A stretch of 64,000 nucleotides of DNA from Phytoseiulus persimilis (lineage: Eukaryota > Arthropoda > Arachnida > Mesostigmata > Phytoseiidae), in contig CM075102.1 in the NCBI GenBank assembly GCA_037576195.1, forward strand, positions 43,024,745 through 43,088,744, in the 5' to 3' direction. This document shows positions 1-12,523 of the stretch, one piece after another (the stretch's first letter is position 1; each line of letters begins with the position of its first letter). The notes under the pieces were generated by a model. That model was not told the DNA's origin and searched no databases. It was given only the letters and a program-made list of their open reading frames with translations. The translations under genes were made by a program, and so were the position numbers.

Positions 1-1874
1 AGGCAGCCATGCATAGGGAAGAATTGACGGCACCAATTGGACCAAGCTTGCGAGGTACCGACTCAGTGAGCGACGAGCTACTGCCCCGTGCAGGACTCCG
101 AACACGCAACGAAATTTTAAATTAAAAAAAAAGAGAGGAAAACCACAAGCTAGCGTCGACTTTCCCGGTCACCTACATGGGATGCTTCTCGTATTCGCTT
201 CGCTTCCGTGCAGTCACTCCGTTATTTGGGAAGAAAAATTAGTGTCTCTCCGGCGTATCAGGTATGCGGCTGGTTACCTTTCCAATGAGTAACGTCGAGT
301 ATTGAGGATAGCTTGACTCGTTTCAACAAGCGGGAATCCGTTACAGTTGATACAGACAAGTTCAGGAGGTGTTTATCTGTTGACACTCTCAGCTCAGTCT
401 CGAGCATACCTTCCAAGTCGACTTCACAGGCTTTCGTTCTATCAATCAGTTACCCATTCTGCACGGATCCTTCGTGGGCGTCGAATTGCTTCTCGAGTCC
501 GCCGTTGGAAACGTGATCATTATTCCGGACATGGTACCATTCAGACGTCCTATAACGTCTCCGCGTCCGGGCACAGAGTCCTCCAGCTCTGCCGTTCTCG
601 TCCATCCCCCACCTCATGCGACGCGATATCCATGGATGGGGACTATTCGTCGAGAATATTATTGGAACAATCGAGAAAACTGTGATTGAGTCTGCGGGGG
701 ATAACGGAGACCGCTATAGATCAATTTCACGATTCTTGTTATCTATGCCACGAGCTCCCTTTTGGTCAGTACTGTGAACTGAACATTCCGATAGAGAGGT
801 ATGCTCGCTCTTCCTTCGAATTTCCGAAAGGAGTCTCTCTTCTTGAGCGTTCCCGTTCAATTTTGACAAACATTAGTAGAAGGCCCATTCGTCTGCGGTT
901 GTATCGCTTATTGAGGTTGAATTGAATGGGGACGGAAAACTCCAGGCTGGACGATGACAAACTCCCAATCTTGACAGCTTTGATTTAGCGATCCGTCGCT
1001 CGGATAACTTCTGCCTCCTCCCGACCTGAGGATGCCCACGTCATCAATTTCGGGTTCTCGAGATCCGATGGATCGTCGGAGTTTCATTGACTGCGAAGTA
1101 TCGAGAGCGGTCGCCGATATTCCACAGAAACTGATTCCACCGGGGGGACATCATGTGCCGAGTGCGGAGCTTGTCAGTGAAGCTCAGAGCTCAGAATCTT
1201 GCCCGATTCCAGGGAAAGTGGTCGTAATTTTTTTGAACAACCAAGCAACGGACCCCGTTGGTCTTCGCCAATCCGAAACGACGCGTGCCTCGGCGATGAC
1301 TCGGTCAGACCCGGTAATCGTCGTGTGTAGGTGCTGGCTGCAGGGGTTACGAGAGGGATGGAGGAGTAGTAGTAGGAGTTGAGTAGGCTTCGCCATTTTT
1401 GCTTTTCGTAAAATGACCTCATCCTTTCATTTTTACTCCTGCCTGGTCGCCTGCCAGCGTAGTCCGCTCGAGCGCTACTCAGGGGAGGTGACTACAGCCG
1501 CCACTCGCGAGCGAGCCCGCTCGACCTACTACTCTGCGATCAATTCACGGAGAAGGGGTGTGTGCGATCGTTGTTGCAAGATGGGAATAAATAAAGATCA
1601 TTAGCACGTGAACCGGTATGTATCGTCGAGAGGTCGGGCATCTCGGACATAGGTGCGAAGTCAGCTCTTGACAAACACCAATGACCACATCACTCTTTCT
1701 GATAATCTATCCACGTACATGAACAAGTGCTCGAAGTTCAGAATGTATGAGAGAACGGATCGTTCCAGACCGGCGGGTTGTTTGTGAATTCGTTGCAAGA
1801 GGCATTCTCTCCCTAAACTCGGCATCAACTCGGCACTCAGTCGTGCAACGACGCTAAAGGATGCCTGTTCTGTA
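1..1874. other. anonymous stretch, no supported gene
   Basis: An A-rich patch lies at 112-132. A donor-like CAG|GTATGC sits at 259-267 but no open exon leads into it. A doubled AATAAA hexamer occurs at 1586-1595 with no gene upstream to use it. Open frames up to 116 codons (1032-1382) show no domain, signal peptide or splice support. Confidence 0.5.
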
Positions 1875-1918
1875 GGTTGGTTGGGTGGTTGGCTGGTTGG
1901 CCGGCAGGCCGGCCGGCA
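1875..1918. repeat. 4-base-register tandem tract (GGTT/GGCT/GGCC)
   Basis: Runs of GGTT, GGCT and GGCC units keep a 4-base step although the third and fourth bases vary. It is one of a family of such tracts in the window and is the source of the Pro/Thr/Gly-rich nonsense in overlapping open frames. Confidence 0.85.
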
Positions 1919-3400
1919 AGCTGACTGGCGTGAGTCATCGAAATCTCTAAACAACAACAACAACTAACTACCCCTATAGAGCCAACAGCGTATCCCGAGC
2001 CGTCATCCCCGCCTACTGTACCGATGCCTACTTTCATTTTCACCCCATCCTCTTTCTCAATCGAGTGCGGGAGGGGGAGGGATGACTGTGGTAGGGGAGT
2101 TTTTCGTAGGCGAGGATGGCGGACGGAGGGGGAAGGGGTTGGTGAACGCGGGCAGCTAGAGTGTGCAGGCCAGGGAAATAGCTGCAGCGTGCGCAGCGCC
2201 AAAATTCGAAACCCCTTAGTTGCATCGGACGGATGTCGCTCGTCGGAGTCGGCGGCAAAAGCAAAAATTCCCCCCAAAAAAAAAGGGTCCAGCTTTCTCT
2301 CTCGTTTCAGCGAGCCGAAAGGGTGGTCGAACAGTTTCGTCCTGGCCGCTTGTCGGAGTGAACCCGTCGGTCGGTCGACCAATGGTTGGGAGAGTTGGCC
2401 AGTTGGACGAGAGCTCAAAATAGCGGTTCCTGAAATCAATGTGGGACCAGTGTGTCGGCTTCAGAAAGTCGCCTCGTCATCGGGAACTGGTTTCCATCGC
2501 ATATTTCCAGTTGGATAGCATATTTTATGTTAATGTCAACTAACGAGTAAAACCGGATATCATCAACACAGCGACCATTATCCGCCGGGTGGACACGGTC
2601 AACCTTTCCGGGGGGTTGGACCTGCTTGAATCAACTGTGGGTGATGGCCATCGGGCTCGAGGAGCACTGGGGTGCGGGGATTCATAAGCATTACTCTTCA
2701 TCGAAGGACGAGTGCAGAGGTCAAGTACATCATCAATGATGGATCGATGGAACAGAAATTCACCGATGATGTGCATTGCTATCACAAAAGTGAACCCTTC
2801 CCTTTTGACTAGATATTCACTGATCCGGGCCCAGTGTTCAGGTCCTCAGCTTCGCAAACTCACGCAATCAAGGGGCAAATGAGCTGACCCGGGCTCGAAC
2901 GGATCTGAGAAACTGGGGAATGATCCTGAAACGGGCTTCTGACAGCACAAAGACTGATGAACTATCCACGAAGTTAGATGTCGATAATGTGAGCACTTCC
3001 GAAGCAGATGAACCTGGAGCTGGGCAAGACCGCCTTGGGCCAAGCTCGGCCTACTTGAAGATGTTTGCGACTGACTGAGTACGTGAGTGAGTGTATTCAG
3101 TCTACTCCTCCCCCAGAGTAAATAATGTGCATTAGACAAACATTAGCTCGGGTTACGCTGTTTTCTATTGTTGTCGCGATCGGCAACAAAACAAATGTAT
3201 CGCGGATGTCCACTGGATTTCTCCTTGGCAAGCACTCGTGCGCTCGCGAGAGCATGTTTGACACTTTGTGCTAATTTTTCCTGAGCGTCACGATGAGGAA
3301 TTCGTCGGTTTAATTTCGTTTTCTTTCTACCTGGAGAACGAACAAGATGATCCGAAATGCAAATTCTGCTCACACCTAGTGGGAAATCGATCTATCCGAG
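1919..3400. other. anonymous stretch with two weak micro-exon candidates
   Basis: On the plus strand, GTGCAG ends at 2717 and is followed by an open run to a TAG at 2810-2812 (about 31 residues, beginning EVKYIINDGSMEQKF). On the minus strand a 41-base piece (2864-2904) lies between a TTTCTCAG acceptor and a TGC|GTGAGT donor. Neither is long enough to judge. The 97-codon minus frame at 2846-3139 contains the second piece. Confidence 0.25.
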
Positions 3401-3450
3401 AAGGAAGGTAGGTGGGTTGGTAGGTAGGTAGGTAGGCAGGCAGGCAGGCC
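3401..3450. repeat. (TAGG)n-(CAGG)n tandem tract
   Basis: AAGG, TAGG and then CAGG units follow one another without a break in the 4-base step. The switch from TAGG to CAGG in register suggests point change within one expanding array rather than two separate arrays. Confidence 0.9.
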
Positions 3451-3635
3451 GACTGGCGGGGAGGGAAGGGTGTCTGTCTACTTATTATTATTTAGCGAGT
3501 GTGGAAGCGGCGACCGAAGTAGAAGCAACCCTTTCGGTAAACAAGCGCGAACCCACCTCGAGAGATGAGAGACCCTGGCTGGCCCTTCTCGTTCCCCGTC
3601 ATCCCTCGACGATCCCTCCGCCCCCCGCACTCCTC

Positions 3636-4133
3636 TCAGTTGGTTCCCCCGGCCCCCAGCTTTTCCGACGGAGCCAGTGGTGGCTCCGATAAAGCATTTC
3701 TGCCCCTAATTTCACCCGGCAAGCTCGCCTGCTTGCCCTGCCAGCGAATAGGAGCAGGAGCGACGACGACGGCGGCAGAAGGGTTGGCTTCACTAGATGC
3801 TACTGCAGTAGGGAGGTAATTGCTGTTGGTAAGCAACTGTCCCTGGCCATCTCCATTGACGGTGCGTGCTTCGCCTATGACTAGGCGTTCGTGCATTTGT
3901 GTGAGCGAAAGCGTGTGTGGGTGCATGCATGCATGTGTGAGACTCCTGTCGCAAATGCCGTAATAGCCACGCGATTCCCAGCAGGCCCAACTATCCGCGG
4001 CTGGCGAGCACGCCGACAGGCGCATTGCCCAGATTTCATTGACGCCACGTTTGGAATTCGTTCTCACTTCGGGTTGGGCCCCACCGGCGCGAATCGCCGC
4101 GCCGACTGACTCGCCCTCGCAAATCATCTTCAC
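3636..4133 (-). CDS. open frame, possible low-complexity protein
   Basis: A 165-codon minus-strand frame opening with a true ATG at 4133. I recognise no family. The N-terminal half is Cys- and Gly-containing with no hydrophobic signal; the C-terminal half is Ala/Pro/Ser-rich and would be disordered. The opposite strand is also open (3565-3819, 84 codons) and equally protein-like. A perfect 8-bp inverted repeat (3669-3688) lies inside. There is no splice or promoter support. Chance is the more likely explanation; listed because it is among the longer ATG frames here. Confidence 0.12.
   Translation of the reverse strand: MKMICEGESVGAAIRAGGAQPEVRTNSKRGVNEIWAMRLSACSPAADSWACWESRGYYGICDRSLTHACMHPHTLSLTQMHERLVIGEARTVNGDGQGQLLTNSNYLPTAVASSEANPSAAVVVAPAPIRWQGKQASLPGEIRGRNALSEPPLAPSEKLGAGGTN
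3669..3688. repeat. perfect 8-bp inverted repeat
   Basis: CGGAGCCA and TGGCTCCG are separated by GTGG, giving a short GC-rich hairpin. No surrounding feature explains it. Confidence 0.5.
3911..3940. repeat. (TG)n/(TGCA)n short tract
   Basis: GTGTGTGG runs into TGCATGCATGCATG, a self-complementary alternating purine-pyrimidine tract, then GTGTGA. Confidence 0.7.
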
Positions 4134-7100
4134 TTCTAGCCGACGAAGGGGGAGGTCCCGATGACCATCAGCATTGCGGTTTCGCCCGAGGTCCTGAAGA
4201 GCGCGAGATCGCTGAACCTATTGCCGCTACCACAATAGCGTACGCTGCACGAGAGGTGTAAAGCATGTCTTCGGAATGATGTTCTTTGTGGCCTTCTCGC
4301 CACCACACCCAGATGTACTAATCCCTTGAGCCATTCCCAAGAGGCCAGCGGAGTCCATCCAGGTCCTGAATGACTCTCGGTCACTCTTTTCCTCCTGAGC
4401 TCTGAGTTGACTAAGCCCTCTGCGCCTCTGACAACGAAGGAAACGACCGACCGGACGGGCGGTCGGCCGGCCCCTGGAACAAATTACCCTCATGAGCTGA
4501 TGTCCTGCTCATCTTCAGGCCAACACTCGAACACAGACGGGCCGACATAGACAGACAAGGACATCGAGGTAGAGCGAGACTTCAGTGACGTTCACCCTCA
4601 TCTGAACGATTGGGCCCGAGTCGTCGGATTCCATCGCCCTTGCTAGCTCCGGGATGTCATCAAAGGGCAGTGAGAATCGAAGGACGCTTCTAAAACGGGA
4701 TTCCGAGTTCGAAGAGCTCGAGTGCTCCGTTCCCCTGGGATATCTCGCCGTTGTGGACTTTTGCAAGATTAGTGTCTTACCCTTTCCGTGGTGTAGCGGT
4801 CGTTGCTCGTCTCCTAATCAAATTGTTCATGCGCTGGTCTACACGGTGAATTATGTCCCGCTCGAGAACGGGGTTCTCTTTTGACAGCGGTGAGGGTCAG
4901 TCCACCTTGACCAAGCCGCATATTCCTGCTCGGATCCACTTGGGAAACAGACGCTCAGTCCGCTTTAGGCACTTAAGAGCAGACGCCAGCCGAGCATGGT
5001 TCTGCTGGTGCAAAAGTTTCCATATTTCGTTGCTCAGCGGGCTCCTGTAGCGCTCGTCCGATCGATTCGGTGTCTGCGCTGTGTTGGTTGAGCTGGCGCC
5101 GCTCTTAATAATTCCTCAATGACGATATCCGGACAGCTCGCCCATTAGGCATCTTACGCTACACCACACGCAAATCTATCGGTCTTCATGAGTTTGTTCG
5201 TCTGTTGTCGTTTCAGAGCGTTTTCGCGCATCATCAGGAGTGTCCCCGATGACTAGTGTGAGTGAGTTTGCGTGTCTGTCTAGCGGGCTGGCGGGCTGCT
5301 CGGTCGGCTATTGACAATTCTCACCTCTGAAGTCAGGTCCATGGGAAGACGAAGGAGCAGAAGAAACGGCCCGAAATAGATTTGTGGTTATGTGACGGCC
5401 GGAATTTTTCTCATGCTTACGAGCGATTGTTCGTTCGGTCGCTGCCTGGCTGGTTTCTTCGCTCTTCTGCTCGTCCGCAAGACGACATGGACAGACAAAC
5501 TACTTCGCCATGCGGTAAATTGCGCCGAGCCACAATGGCCGACATGATTTAGGTTCAAGCTCTTAGTCAGATTCGACCAAACCACAGTCGACCCTGAGTC
5601 GGCACGACGTCGGATTCATATCGCGCTCGATGTTTGGAACCGATTTCAAGCTATGCTCTACCACGTTTTTGACTCTCGCTGTTTTCTTCGTTTACCACGT
5701 GCTAGTTCTTGTTGGGGTCTTCCCCTGAATGCGTTTGCAGGAATTCATCCTGACGTTGAGCTAGGAGCCCGAATGAGGAATTATTCGGCGATCGATTTCT
5801 CCACGAGCAACTCCGCAATGATCTCACCGCTGCAGTCGCGACCTCATGATTCGGACTAGGCTCTGTTCGAATTCTAGGAACGGATCAAAGTTGTATCACA
5901 GGTTTTCAGTCACTTGCACTTATGATGAATTGGAAGCGAGTTCGAGCAAGGAGAAACAAAGGGTTCTTTTATCTCCTCGAGAGCAAATGTTGGGGCCTTC
6001 GGACTGCGGGGAGAGCTTGTAAAAAACGCACACAAAAAACCCTGACTCGAGCAGGAGGGTGGAAGAGCTAGTCTTCGGCAACTCGACCTCTTGGACCCAA
6101 ATTATGCGTAAAATTTTTTCTCCTATCGCATCTGGGTGCTACATTTTTTTTAAAGTCACTCAGAGCAAGAATTAATATTGCTCGGACGAATGGCTCTCAG
6201 GTATCAAGCACAGTCAGACATTGTTTTCATTGCTTTTCACCTTTCCCTCACCCTTCACGATCAGTCCTGTTTCCATTGCTGCCTCCGTGCGCCTGAAATG
6301 TACCTGACGTCGGCCGAGATGCTATTCCGACCAAGCCATGCAGATCACGTTGGATAATACCTGAACAACATCGAGTGAATACGGGACACGCACCGTCATC
6401 CAGGTGACGGCGAAGAGCTAGCCGCGGTTGTGCTGGAAGTTCCGATACGATCCCGTCGAAAGCAATGTCCTGCTCTCGAAGGACTTCCGAGAAGCCAGCT
6501 GTCTCTGAGTACCTCGTATGAGTATGTGGCCGCAGCTCGACTCGCCTGCACGAATGTCCTGCCATGGCTTTTCTATTTCGGTTCCGCAGACGCGCATTGG
6601 CGACAATTAGATGCAAAGCCTTCATCGTCTATGCGTCGTTTTCGTCGTGTGCTCACATCGAAAGACGCGACTTTCCGAGAATCTGAACCTCTTCCTGCAA
6701 TGCTGAAGTCTCTCGGATTCTCCTCACGAGACTCTGAGCGGTCGGCGTGGACATGATGAGGACGGTTTCTCGTGGTCCGCTACTCGCGATGTTTCCCGAG
6801 GCGGGTGAATTGCGGGAATTGCCCTCTGGCAACTGACTCGCTCGCATAGTTGCTACGTTCGATCAGAGAGGGCGCCACCGGTTGCTCCGCTCGTCATGGT
6901 GCATGCGAGCCATCACTCGCACGCTGTCGCTGTTCTCAAAAAACGTATAGGCTATCCGAATTCCTCGATTTGGCCTGTGAAATCATTCATAATAGATTGC
7001 TTGTGTTGATATAAATCTAGGAGGGTCGATCCGGCTCGATTTGCGATGGTCAATGAAGTCCGCAGAAGTTCGCTTTCGACCAAATTCGCGACCCGGCATC

Positions 7101-7303
7101 ATCTGGGGAAGACGTTCCGGGCTTGGAACGATCAAGGTGGGCGCTAGCGTCGAAGAAGCTGCGACGCTCGGATATTTGGCCGGTCCTTCTCACCGTGCGA
7201 GTTCATCCATCTAAAACGAAGCTTCCATCGATGATGAGTGAATTAATGGTTGAAGAAAAAGGTGTGAGATAAGAAATAGCCCCCGAGGAGTCTGCGTGCG
7301 GGG
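4134..7303. other. anonymous stretch with one micro-exon candidate
   Basis: The best signal is at 5217-5257: a good acceptor (GTTGTCGTTTCAG ending at 5216) followed 41 bases later by AGT|GTGAGT. One frame is open across it (RFRASSGVSPMTS). The donor is part of a GTGA repeat, so it may be accidental. Otherwise only frames of about 60-125 codons on both strands without support. Confidence 0.3.
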
Positions 7304-7317
7304 GTGTTTCATTACGA

Positions 7318-7335
7318 TGGTGGTGGTGGTGGTGG
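7318..7335. repeat. (TGG)6 microsatellite
   Basis: Six TGG units, giving poly-Gly in the overlapping frame, followed by CAGCAG. Confidence 0.85.
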
Positions 7336-7357
7336 CAGCAGCACAAAATATCAAAAT

Positions 7358-7771
7358 ATGGTCGCGGACGGAGCGAAAAAAAGCCAAGAAATGACGAATG
7401 GAGAAACGCCGAAAGGAGTGCGATTCAAGATAAGCTTCCTCTTACCCACCACTCGCTCGGCGGACCCCTTCGAGCCTGGGCTTCGCTCGTCGGGCCATAG
7501 GGAAAAACGGGAACGTGGGGAAGTTTGGGGACCTGGGGATCTCAGGAGGAAAAAGGTGCATCAATTCTTTCTAGAACACCGCCACCACGAGCGCGACCGG
7601 CTCCGATGGCAGTCGCTGGCTGCAGCTTCGTTGGATTTAATATCCAAAAGTGTGAACGAGTTTCGTGATGGATTCCATTACCTAAGTACCGTGGAAGCAA
7701 CAGCGGCGGGAGGAGCCGGAGCAGCGGCAACAACAACAACAGCGCAAGATGCTGCTCCAGGAGGTTTTTAG
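7358..7771 (+). CDS. open frame, unknown, possibly chance
   Basis: The frame is open from 7304 (GTG) and the first ATG is at 7358, giving about 137 residues. It starts hydrophilic (MVADGAKKSQEM), is charged in the middle with a His/Arg-rich patch, and ends Ala/Gly/Thr-rich where short CAR repeats occur. No signal peptide, membrane segment or known motif. A second open frame overlaps its end (7749-7952). No clear splice junction joins the two. Nothing establishes transcription. Confidence 0.15.
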   Translation: MVADGAKKSQEMTNGETPKGVRFKISFLLPTTRSADPFEPGLRSSGHREKRERGEVWGPGDLRRKKVHQFFLEHRHHERDRLRWQSLAAASLDLISKSVNEFRDGFHYLSTVEATAAGGAGAAATTTTAQDAAPGGF

Positions 7772-10276
7772 AGGGGAATATGGAGAGGAGATGCCGCAAG
7801 AGATTTCAGGGGATGCTTTCGGGAAATTCCTTCAGCAGGAGACTCAGCTGACCGGCGACTTCCATCGGAGCATCGAGAACTTCAAGTGTCGGCTGCAGTA
7901 TTCCTCGAACAGCCCGAGTGTTTCCGGCTATTCAAAAGCTCCGAAACGGTGAAGAGATGCTGCGTGCGAGCCGACCAGCTTGCTCGCCTGCTTTCAACCA
8001 GCCTGCCAGGTTGAATGCAAAGTGTAGAGAGAAGAATTGCCTCTGTGTGTGGAAGTAAACATCCCTTCGGAGGTGCTCGAAAACGAGGGAATGCCAGGGT
8101 GGAAATGGTGGAGAAATCATAATTACCGGGTTGTTCTGAAGGGGTCCGAATCCGCTGCTACTGCCTCAGTCGCGGCGGCAATGGCTGGTATTCAGCCGAC
8201 TCTCCTGAATTCTTCGTCCAAAACTCTTTCCTTTCTTCCTTGTCGCTGTCGTGCTCACTGCTATGGATACACAAGTACACTGGACTGGCTCAGCCGAACA
8301 GCTCATGGGTCTGCTCGACTGGCTGTTTGTAGGAGAGGAATTCGCAACGACGTTCTTTTGCGGGGAACCGACGAGATTCGTAGCCCCGTCACCCGACGTA
8401 TAATACGCATAAAGACGCGATGAGCTCCATTTGTCTCCATTGATGAGCCGAGAACTTGATTTCCATGACGATCATGACTCGGAACAATTCGTCCGCGCTG
8501 AAAGCAACTCTCGGAGGCTCGATTGTCGAACAATCTCCCGAGAGCATGAATGGACGTGCGAGTGACACGACGTCGAGCTGGAGCTCAGGACGACGGACTC
8601 GTTGGCTGCTTTTCTGGCTGATCGATTGGTCAGACGACCAAGCGCGAAATCAGCCCCGGACGGCACGACGATGCATGTCTACACGAGCAGCGCACTCGTC
8701 GGCGGATGCTGCCCGGGCTAACGCAGTCGTTGGCCAACATGTGGTCGCTCCGCTGGCAGGCGACGTCGATCGAACAGCCAGCCCAGCTAGCTACCTACCA
8801 ACCATCTAGTCTTCGGACGGACCAACAACATAAGAACGATCGTCTGTCTCATCGACGGCTGCACGAGCAGATAGACGGACCGACGGTGGAATAGACGCAC
8901 AGACAGATCGTTGGAACGTCCATCGATATTAAATTAAACGGCTTTTCGCTGCTCACTTTCTGTTGGCTCAGTTTGTCCGTCTGTTCTGCTGTTTGCCCGT
9001 TGGCCCGCCTGGCTATCCATCCGTCCGTCCGTCCGGCCAGGCAGCCATCCCTCCGTAGACCCGCTTGGTAGACCGACGGCAGAGTGACGGACCGACATAC
9101 ATGTGTAGTCGATGGAGCGGAGCAGGAACACTCACACCATTGAGTTTACAGCGAGCCTAATATTGAATTCTTTCGATCGCTCGTTTGCTCATTCGACGGA
9201 AATGTCGTTTCACTCCAATACAAGCCGTGTTAGCTCTTTGCTGTGCGTAGGTTCGGCCCTCTGTCATGATTTCGTTGAGACTGGCTTGTGAAGTTGGGAG
9301 AGACCTTTTCCCGAATGTCGAGTAGGATGAGATTCTGAATCGATATGGGAACCGACTAATTGTTGAGCGCGGAGTCCCGCGGAAGAAGCGCCCAAAGCTC
9401 GGAAACCTTCCCACCGGCCTCGAAGCACCTCGAGGGTGTTGCATCATGGGTATCTAGTTCACTATGAGACTTCTCGTCGGTCGATGTTTGAGGGCCGAGC
9501 GGAGCTCAGGATATATTCGGTGGATCCTTTCGCCTTGACTTGATTGCCGAATCGGGCGGAGTGCTCCATGATTCCCGAGTGGTGCTGAGGATTCTTTCCG
9601 GTCTCGTATATCGTACGATTTCTGGCTCCTCTGTCACAGCTTGCTCCATCTCTGCGTCTGTGAACCAAATTGTGAACTATTCGGTGCAACCGACCGAGCA
9701 ACGAATGAGCGCGTCAGCCACAGTTGGTGGTGTGCATGTGTTTTTGGACAGGCCGTTCTCTTTTGTTTTTTTTTTGGCCCGAAATTCCGACGATTGCACC
9801 ATTTTTTTGGTGCAGAAATGCTTCTCACAGCGAGCGGAGCGCTGTTTTTAGTGTGAAAAAATGAGTTGCGCGCTCCAGGATGCATACTCCCTAGTTTCGG
9901 AGAGTTTTCACGCACACTGGAGAATCGTTATCAACAGCGGTGCCATCAAGACCAGCGACGGTGAGGCTACGGCGACGGGAGTCGAACGAATGGAGGTTTT
10001 TGGTCGTTCGAATACTGGCGTGGAAATGCGATGCAAACGGTCTCGGTGTTTTGACCAGAACGGCAATCCGAGCCTGTTTTTGTTTTCGGCTTCGGCGCGC
10101 TTCCGCAGTCGCTCGGAGAAGAACACACTCAGTGAGTGACTTTAGGAAAGATAACCGGATGGAACTTGAAGCTAGCCGGCCGCGGTGGTGGTGGTCGCCG
10201 CCGTGGCCGGATTGGTTTCTCGAATAGTCGCGGTATCTCTGAAAGTATCAAATCCGCGGCCAGCAAGCAACTCTAG
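7772..10276. other. anonymous stretch, GACGG-rich
   Basis: Scattered degenerate GACGG/GACCG words occur between 8560 and 9110, with one real tandem run at 9015-9035. A T10 run lies at 9766-9775. The open frame 8037-8423 (128 codons) has no distinguishing feature. Confidence 0.4.
9015..9035. repeat. (ATCC)(GTCC)n tandem tract
   Basis: ATCC units pass into GTCC units in the same 4-base step. Confidence 0.85.
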
Positions 10277-10630
10277 GCGCCAGAAAGCCTTGCGCCTGAA
10301 ATCCTAGCCCAGAACCGGTTCCTTGTCCGACGTCTCCATCTGGATTGGGACAAATTGTGGCTTCTCGTCGGCATCATCTGCCGTTCCGCCGCTCGCTTTC
10401 ATCTAGGTCCGAACGGAGAAGAGGTAAACTTTTTGCATCCAAACAATGCCTGCTTTCTGGAGCTCGCAGCTACTCCACTAACTCCTACAACTCGAGCAAC
10501 AAAACCGGTTCCTGCTGCTGTTGATCGCGTTGCAAAAATATCATGCGAGCGCACGCGACAAACTAGCCAAGACCAGCTCTCATTCAAGGGGTGTTGCCGT
10601 GTAATTCTTTCTTATTCTCCCACCTGGTAA
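10277..10630 (+). CDS. open exon-like frame with internal donor
   Basis: Open for 117 residues between TAG (10274-10276) and TAA (10628-10630) without an early ATG, so it would have to be an internal or terminal exon. It begins APESLAPEILAQN and includes a moderately hydrophobic LWLLVGIIC segment at about residue 27, too short for a convincing membrane helix. A fair donor, GAG|GTAAAC, lies at 10421-10429, so an exon could be 10277-10423. The upstream acceptor is poor: AGs before it lack a strong pyrimidine tract. No family recognised. Confidence 0.2.
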   Translation, partial: APESLAPEILAQNRFLVRRLHLDWDKLWLLVGIICRSAARFHLGPNGEEVNFLHPNNACFLELAATPLTPTTRATKPVPAAVDRVAKISCERTRQTSQDQLSFKGCCRVILSYSPTW

Positions 10631-12523
10631 TTAGGATTGAGTGCCGCTTTGAACGACGAATTTGTTCAGAGAATAAGCAACGATTACATCGAATCCTCAG
10701 AGGTCACGTGACGAGCGCATCCACCTGAGACAGTCATCGGATCCGAACCTCGATACCCTTGAAGTGTCACAGCCGCGAGTTGTTGTGCGCTGGGCGGCAG
10801 AATTGATCAAATGAATTGATGAACGGAGCGATGAACACTCTTGCCTCACAGGATCGCGTTTCAGTTCCATTCGGGGGTTATTGGTTTGGAACCTCTAGTA
10901 GAGAGGCGATTCCTGAAACGTACGGGAGAATGAATTCGCGCGATTTCCTCGATCATCATTCTTTAAACGCCGCCGCATGAGAAGAGGAAACGTTCGTCCG
11001 GCCGTCCATTGAGTGAGTCAGTCACACGGCGGCCATTGCTCCGAAATAGACGAAGAGTTGCAGAGGGACAAAACGGTAAGATTGAAAATACTCCAAAGTG
11101 CCCGACCATCTGGCGGAGCACGCGTCAGTCCACTAGCAAGCAAGCGAGCAGGCATCGTAGTCTAACCCCACCCGAGCAAGCTAGCGTCGCCTAACTATAC
11201 CGGCCGAACAACAACCCCGCATAAACGAATCGCCCACCTTCCATCAACGACGAAGGCTCCAACTCCGCCGCATAAACACCTCCTTCTACCCCGTAGCTCG
11301 AGCGGAGACTTGGAGAGGTTTTCTCGATACGAGGAATACGCTGACGTATCACCGAGACGGCGAAAGATCAGCTGCCCCGACGCACCACTGGCCTATCCGA
11401 TAAAGCGGGTCGTAGTTTGCATCATTGCATGCGCTCTAAATAAAAACAAAATCCGAGGGCCGCCTGACTCGAGGCTAGAGCGAGTCGCTCGCAGCGGCCG
11501 CTGGAGGCTACTCTGCTCTATTCGTCTCTCTCCTGTCAGGACAGGGGTAGACGAGTGGGAGGGGAGAAAGCTCTTTGTGCTCTTGTCGGGAACGGGCGGT
11601 CGAGGTAGGGGGAGAGGCCGGGGTTAGTTTTTGGACTGCAGGCCATTGGTTAGCCGTGGTTAACTCAGGATTCAGAGAAGATGTAGGTGGGTGGGTGCAA
11701 GGACAGACAGAGAACTGAATGGGTGGATGGACGATGTCGACGACGAGTGAGCGAGCCAAAGAATAAAGGATGGGTGGCTGCCTGCCTGCGTTGGTATGTG
11801 CTCGTCAAAAACCACGGCTTCGAGAGAAAAGACAAACGCGCAAGGCTGCCGCTCACAATGGCGGTTGCTCGGAAGTATCAACTGTTCGATAGCCTGGGGG
11901 CGATCGGGAATCTCCGATGAGTTTCCGTTGCAACAAGAACTCGATCGACTTGGATGGTACTGAATGAAATGAGCGCGGACCTCAGGAATGGCTCGTCATG
12001 CAGCACGCCCTTCATCCTGCAGGGGGTTTTCATTCCTCTGACAGCTATTTTTGAAGAGGTGGTTTTCCAGGTGGTCGGGGCCAGCGGGGGTCTGTCGACC
12101 TTGAGTATCTCCTGCCGCTAGAGTTTAGATCTTCCTCTCGAAGCTGTGTTCAAAAGGTTCAAAACAGCCGTGCTCGATGTTTGAACTCGCATCTCGGTGG
12201 TGAGAACTGCCTCTCCGGCACTGCCCCTCAGGCATCAAATGGAAAGAAAGAGTGGAATGAGGCGTTTTTCCGGATTCACAACTGCTAAACGACTCCGGCG
12301 CTCTCCACACGGACCAGTACGGGATCTTCTCGACCGCGGTGCAAACTCAGAACTCCAGGTCCCCGATGCGTTATAGATGAATACCGAGCCACGGTTTCGA
12401 GATTGTCAAAATACACCAGAAAGATGAATACAAGCGAGAGAGTTATTGTGGTCGCAACCGCGTACTACTGCAGAGACCCTCAACTGACGTCCGTCTCGCT
12501 ACTCATCGCTCCACTCGTTTCAG
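10631..12523. other. anonymous stretch with isolated donor-like site
   Basis: ACG|GTAAGA at 11073-11081 is a good donor sequence, but no convincing exon precedes it. Short 4-base tracts occur at 11133-11155 (AAGC/GAGC) and 11683-11697 (GTGG). AATAAA hexamers near 11438 and 11762 have no associated gene. Confidence 0.35.

Noticed and set aside
1586-1595. AATAAA hexamers here and at many other places (11438, 17403, 23161, 27387, 28843, 30212, 57735)
   Set aside because: Occurrences fit chance expectation, and none is paired with a supported coding end, so they are not listed as poly(A) sites.
5217-5257. 41-base piece between a good acceptor and GTGAGT
   Set aside because: Kept only as a note: the donor is part of a GTGAGTGAGT repeat and the piece is too short to assess.
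2720-7460. DPFEPG appearing in open frames at about 2885 (minus) and 7470 (plus), suggesting a shared repeat
   Set aside because: The nucleotide similarity covers only about 15 bases with mismatches and does not extend outward.
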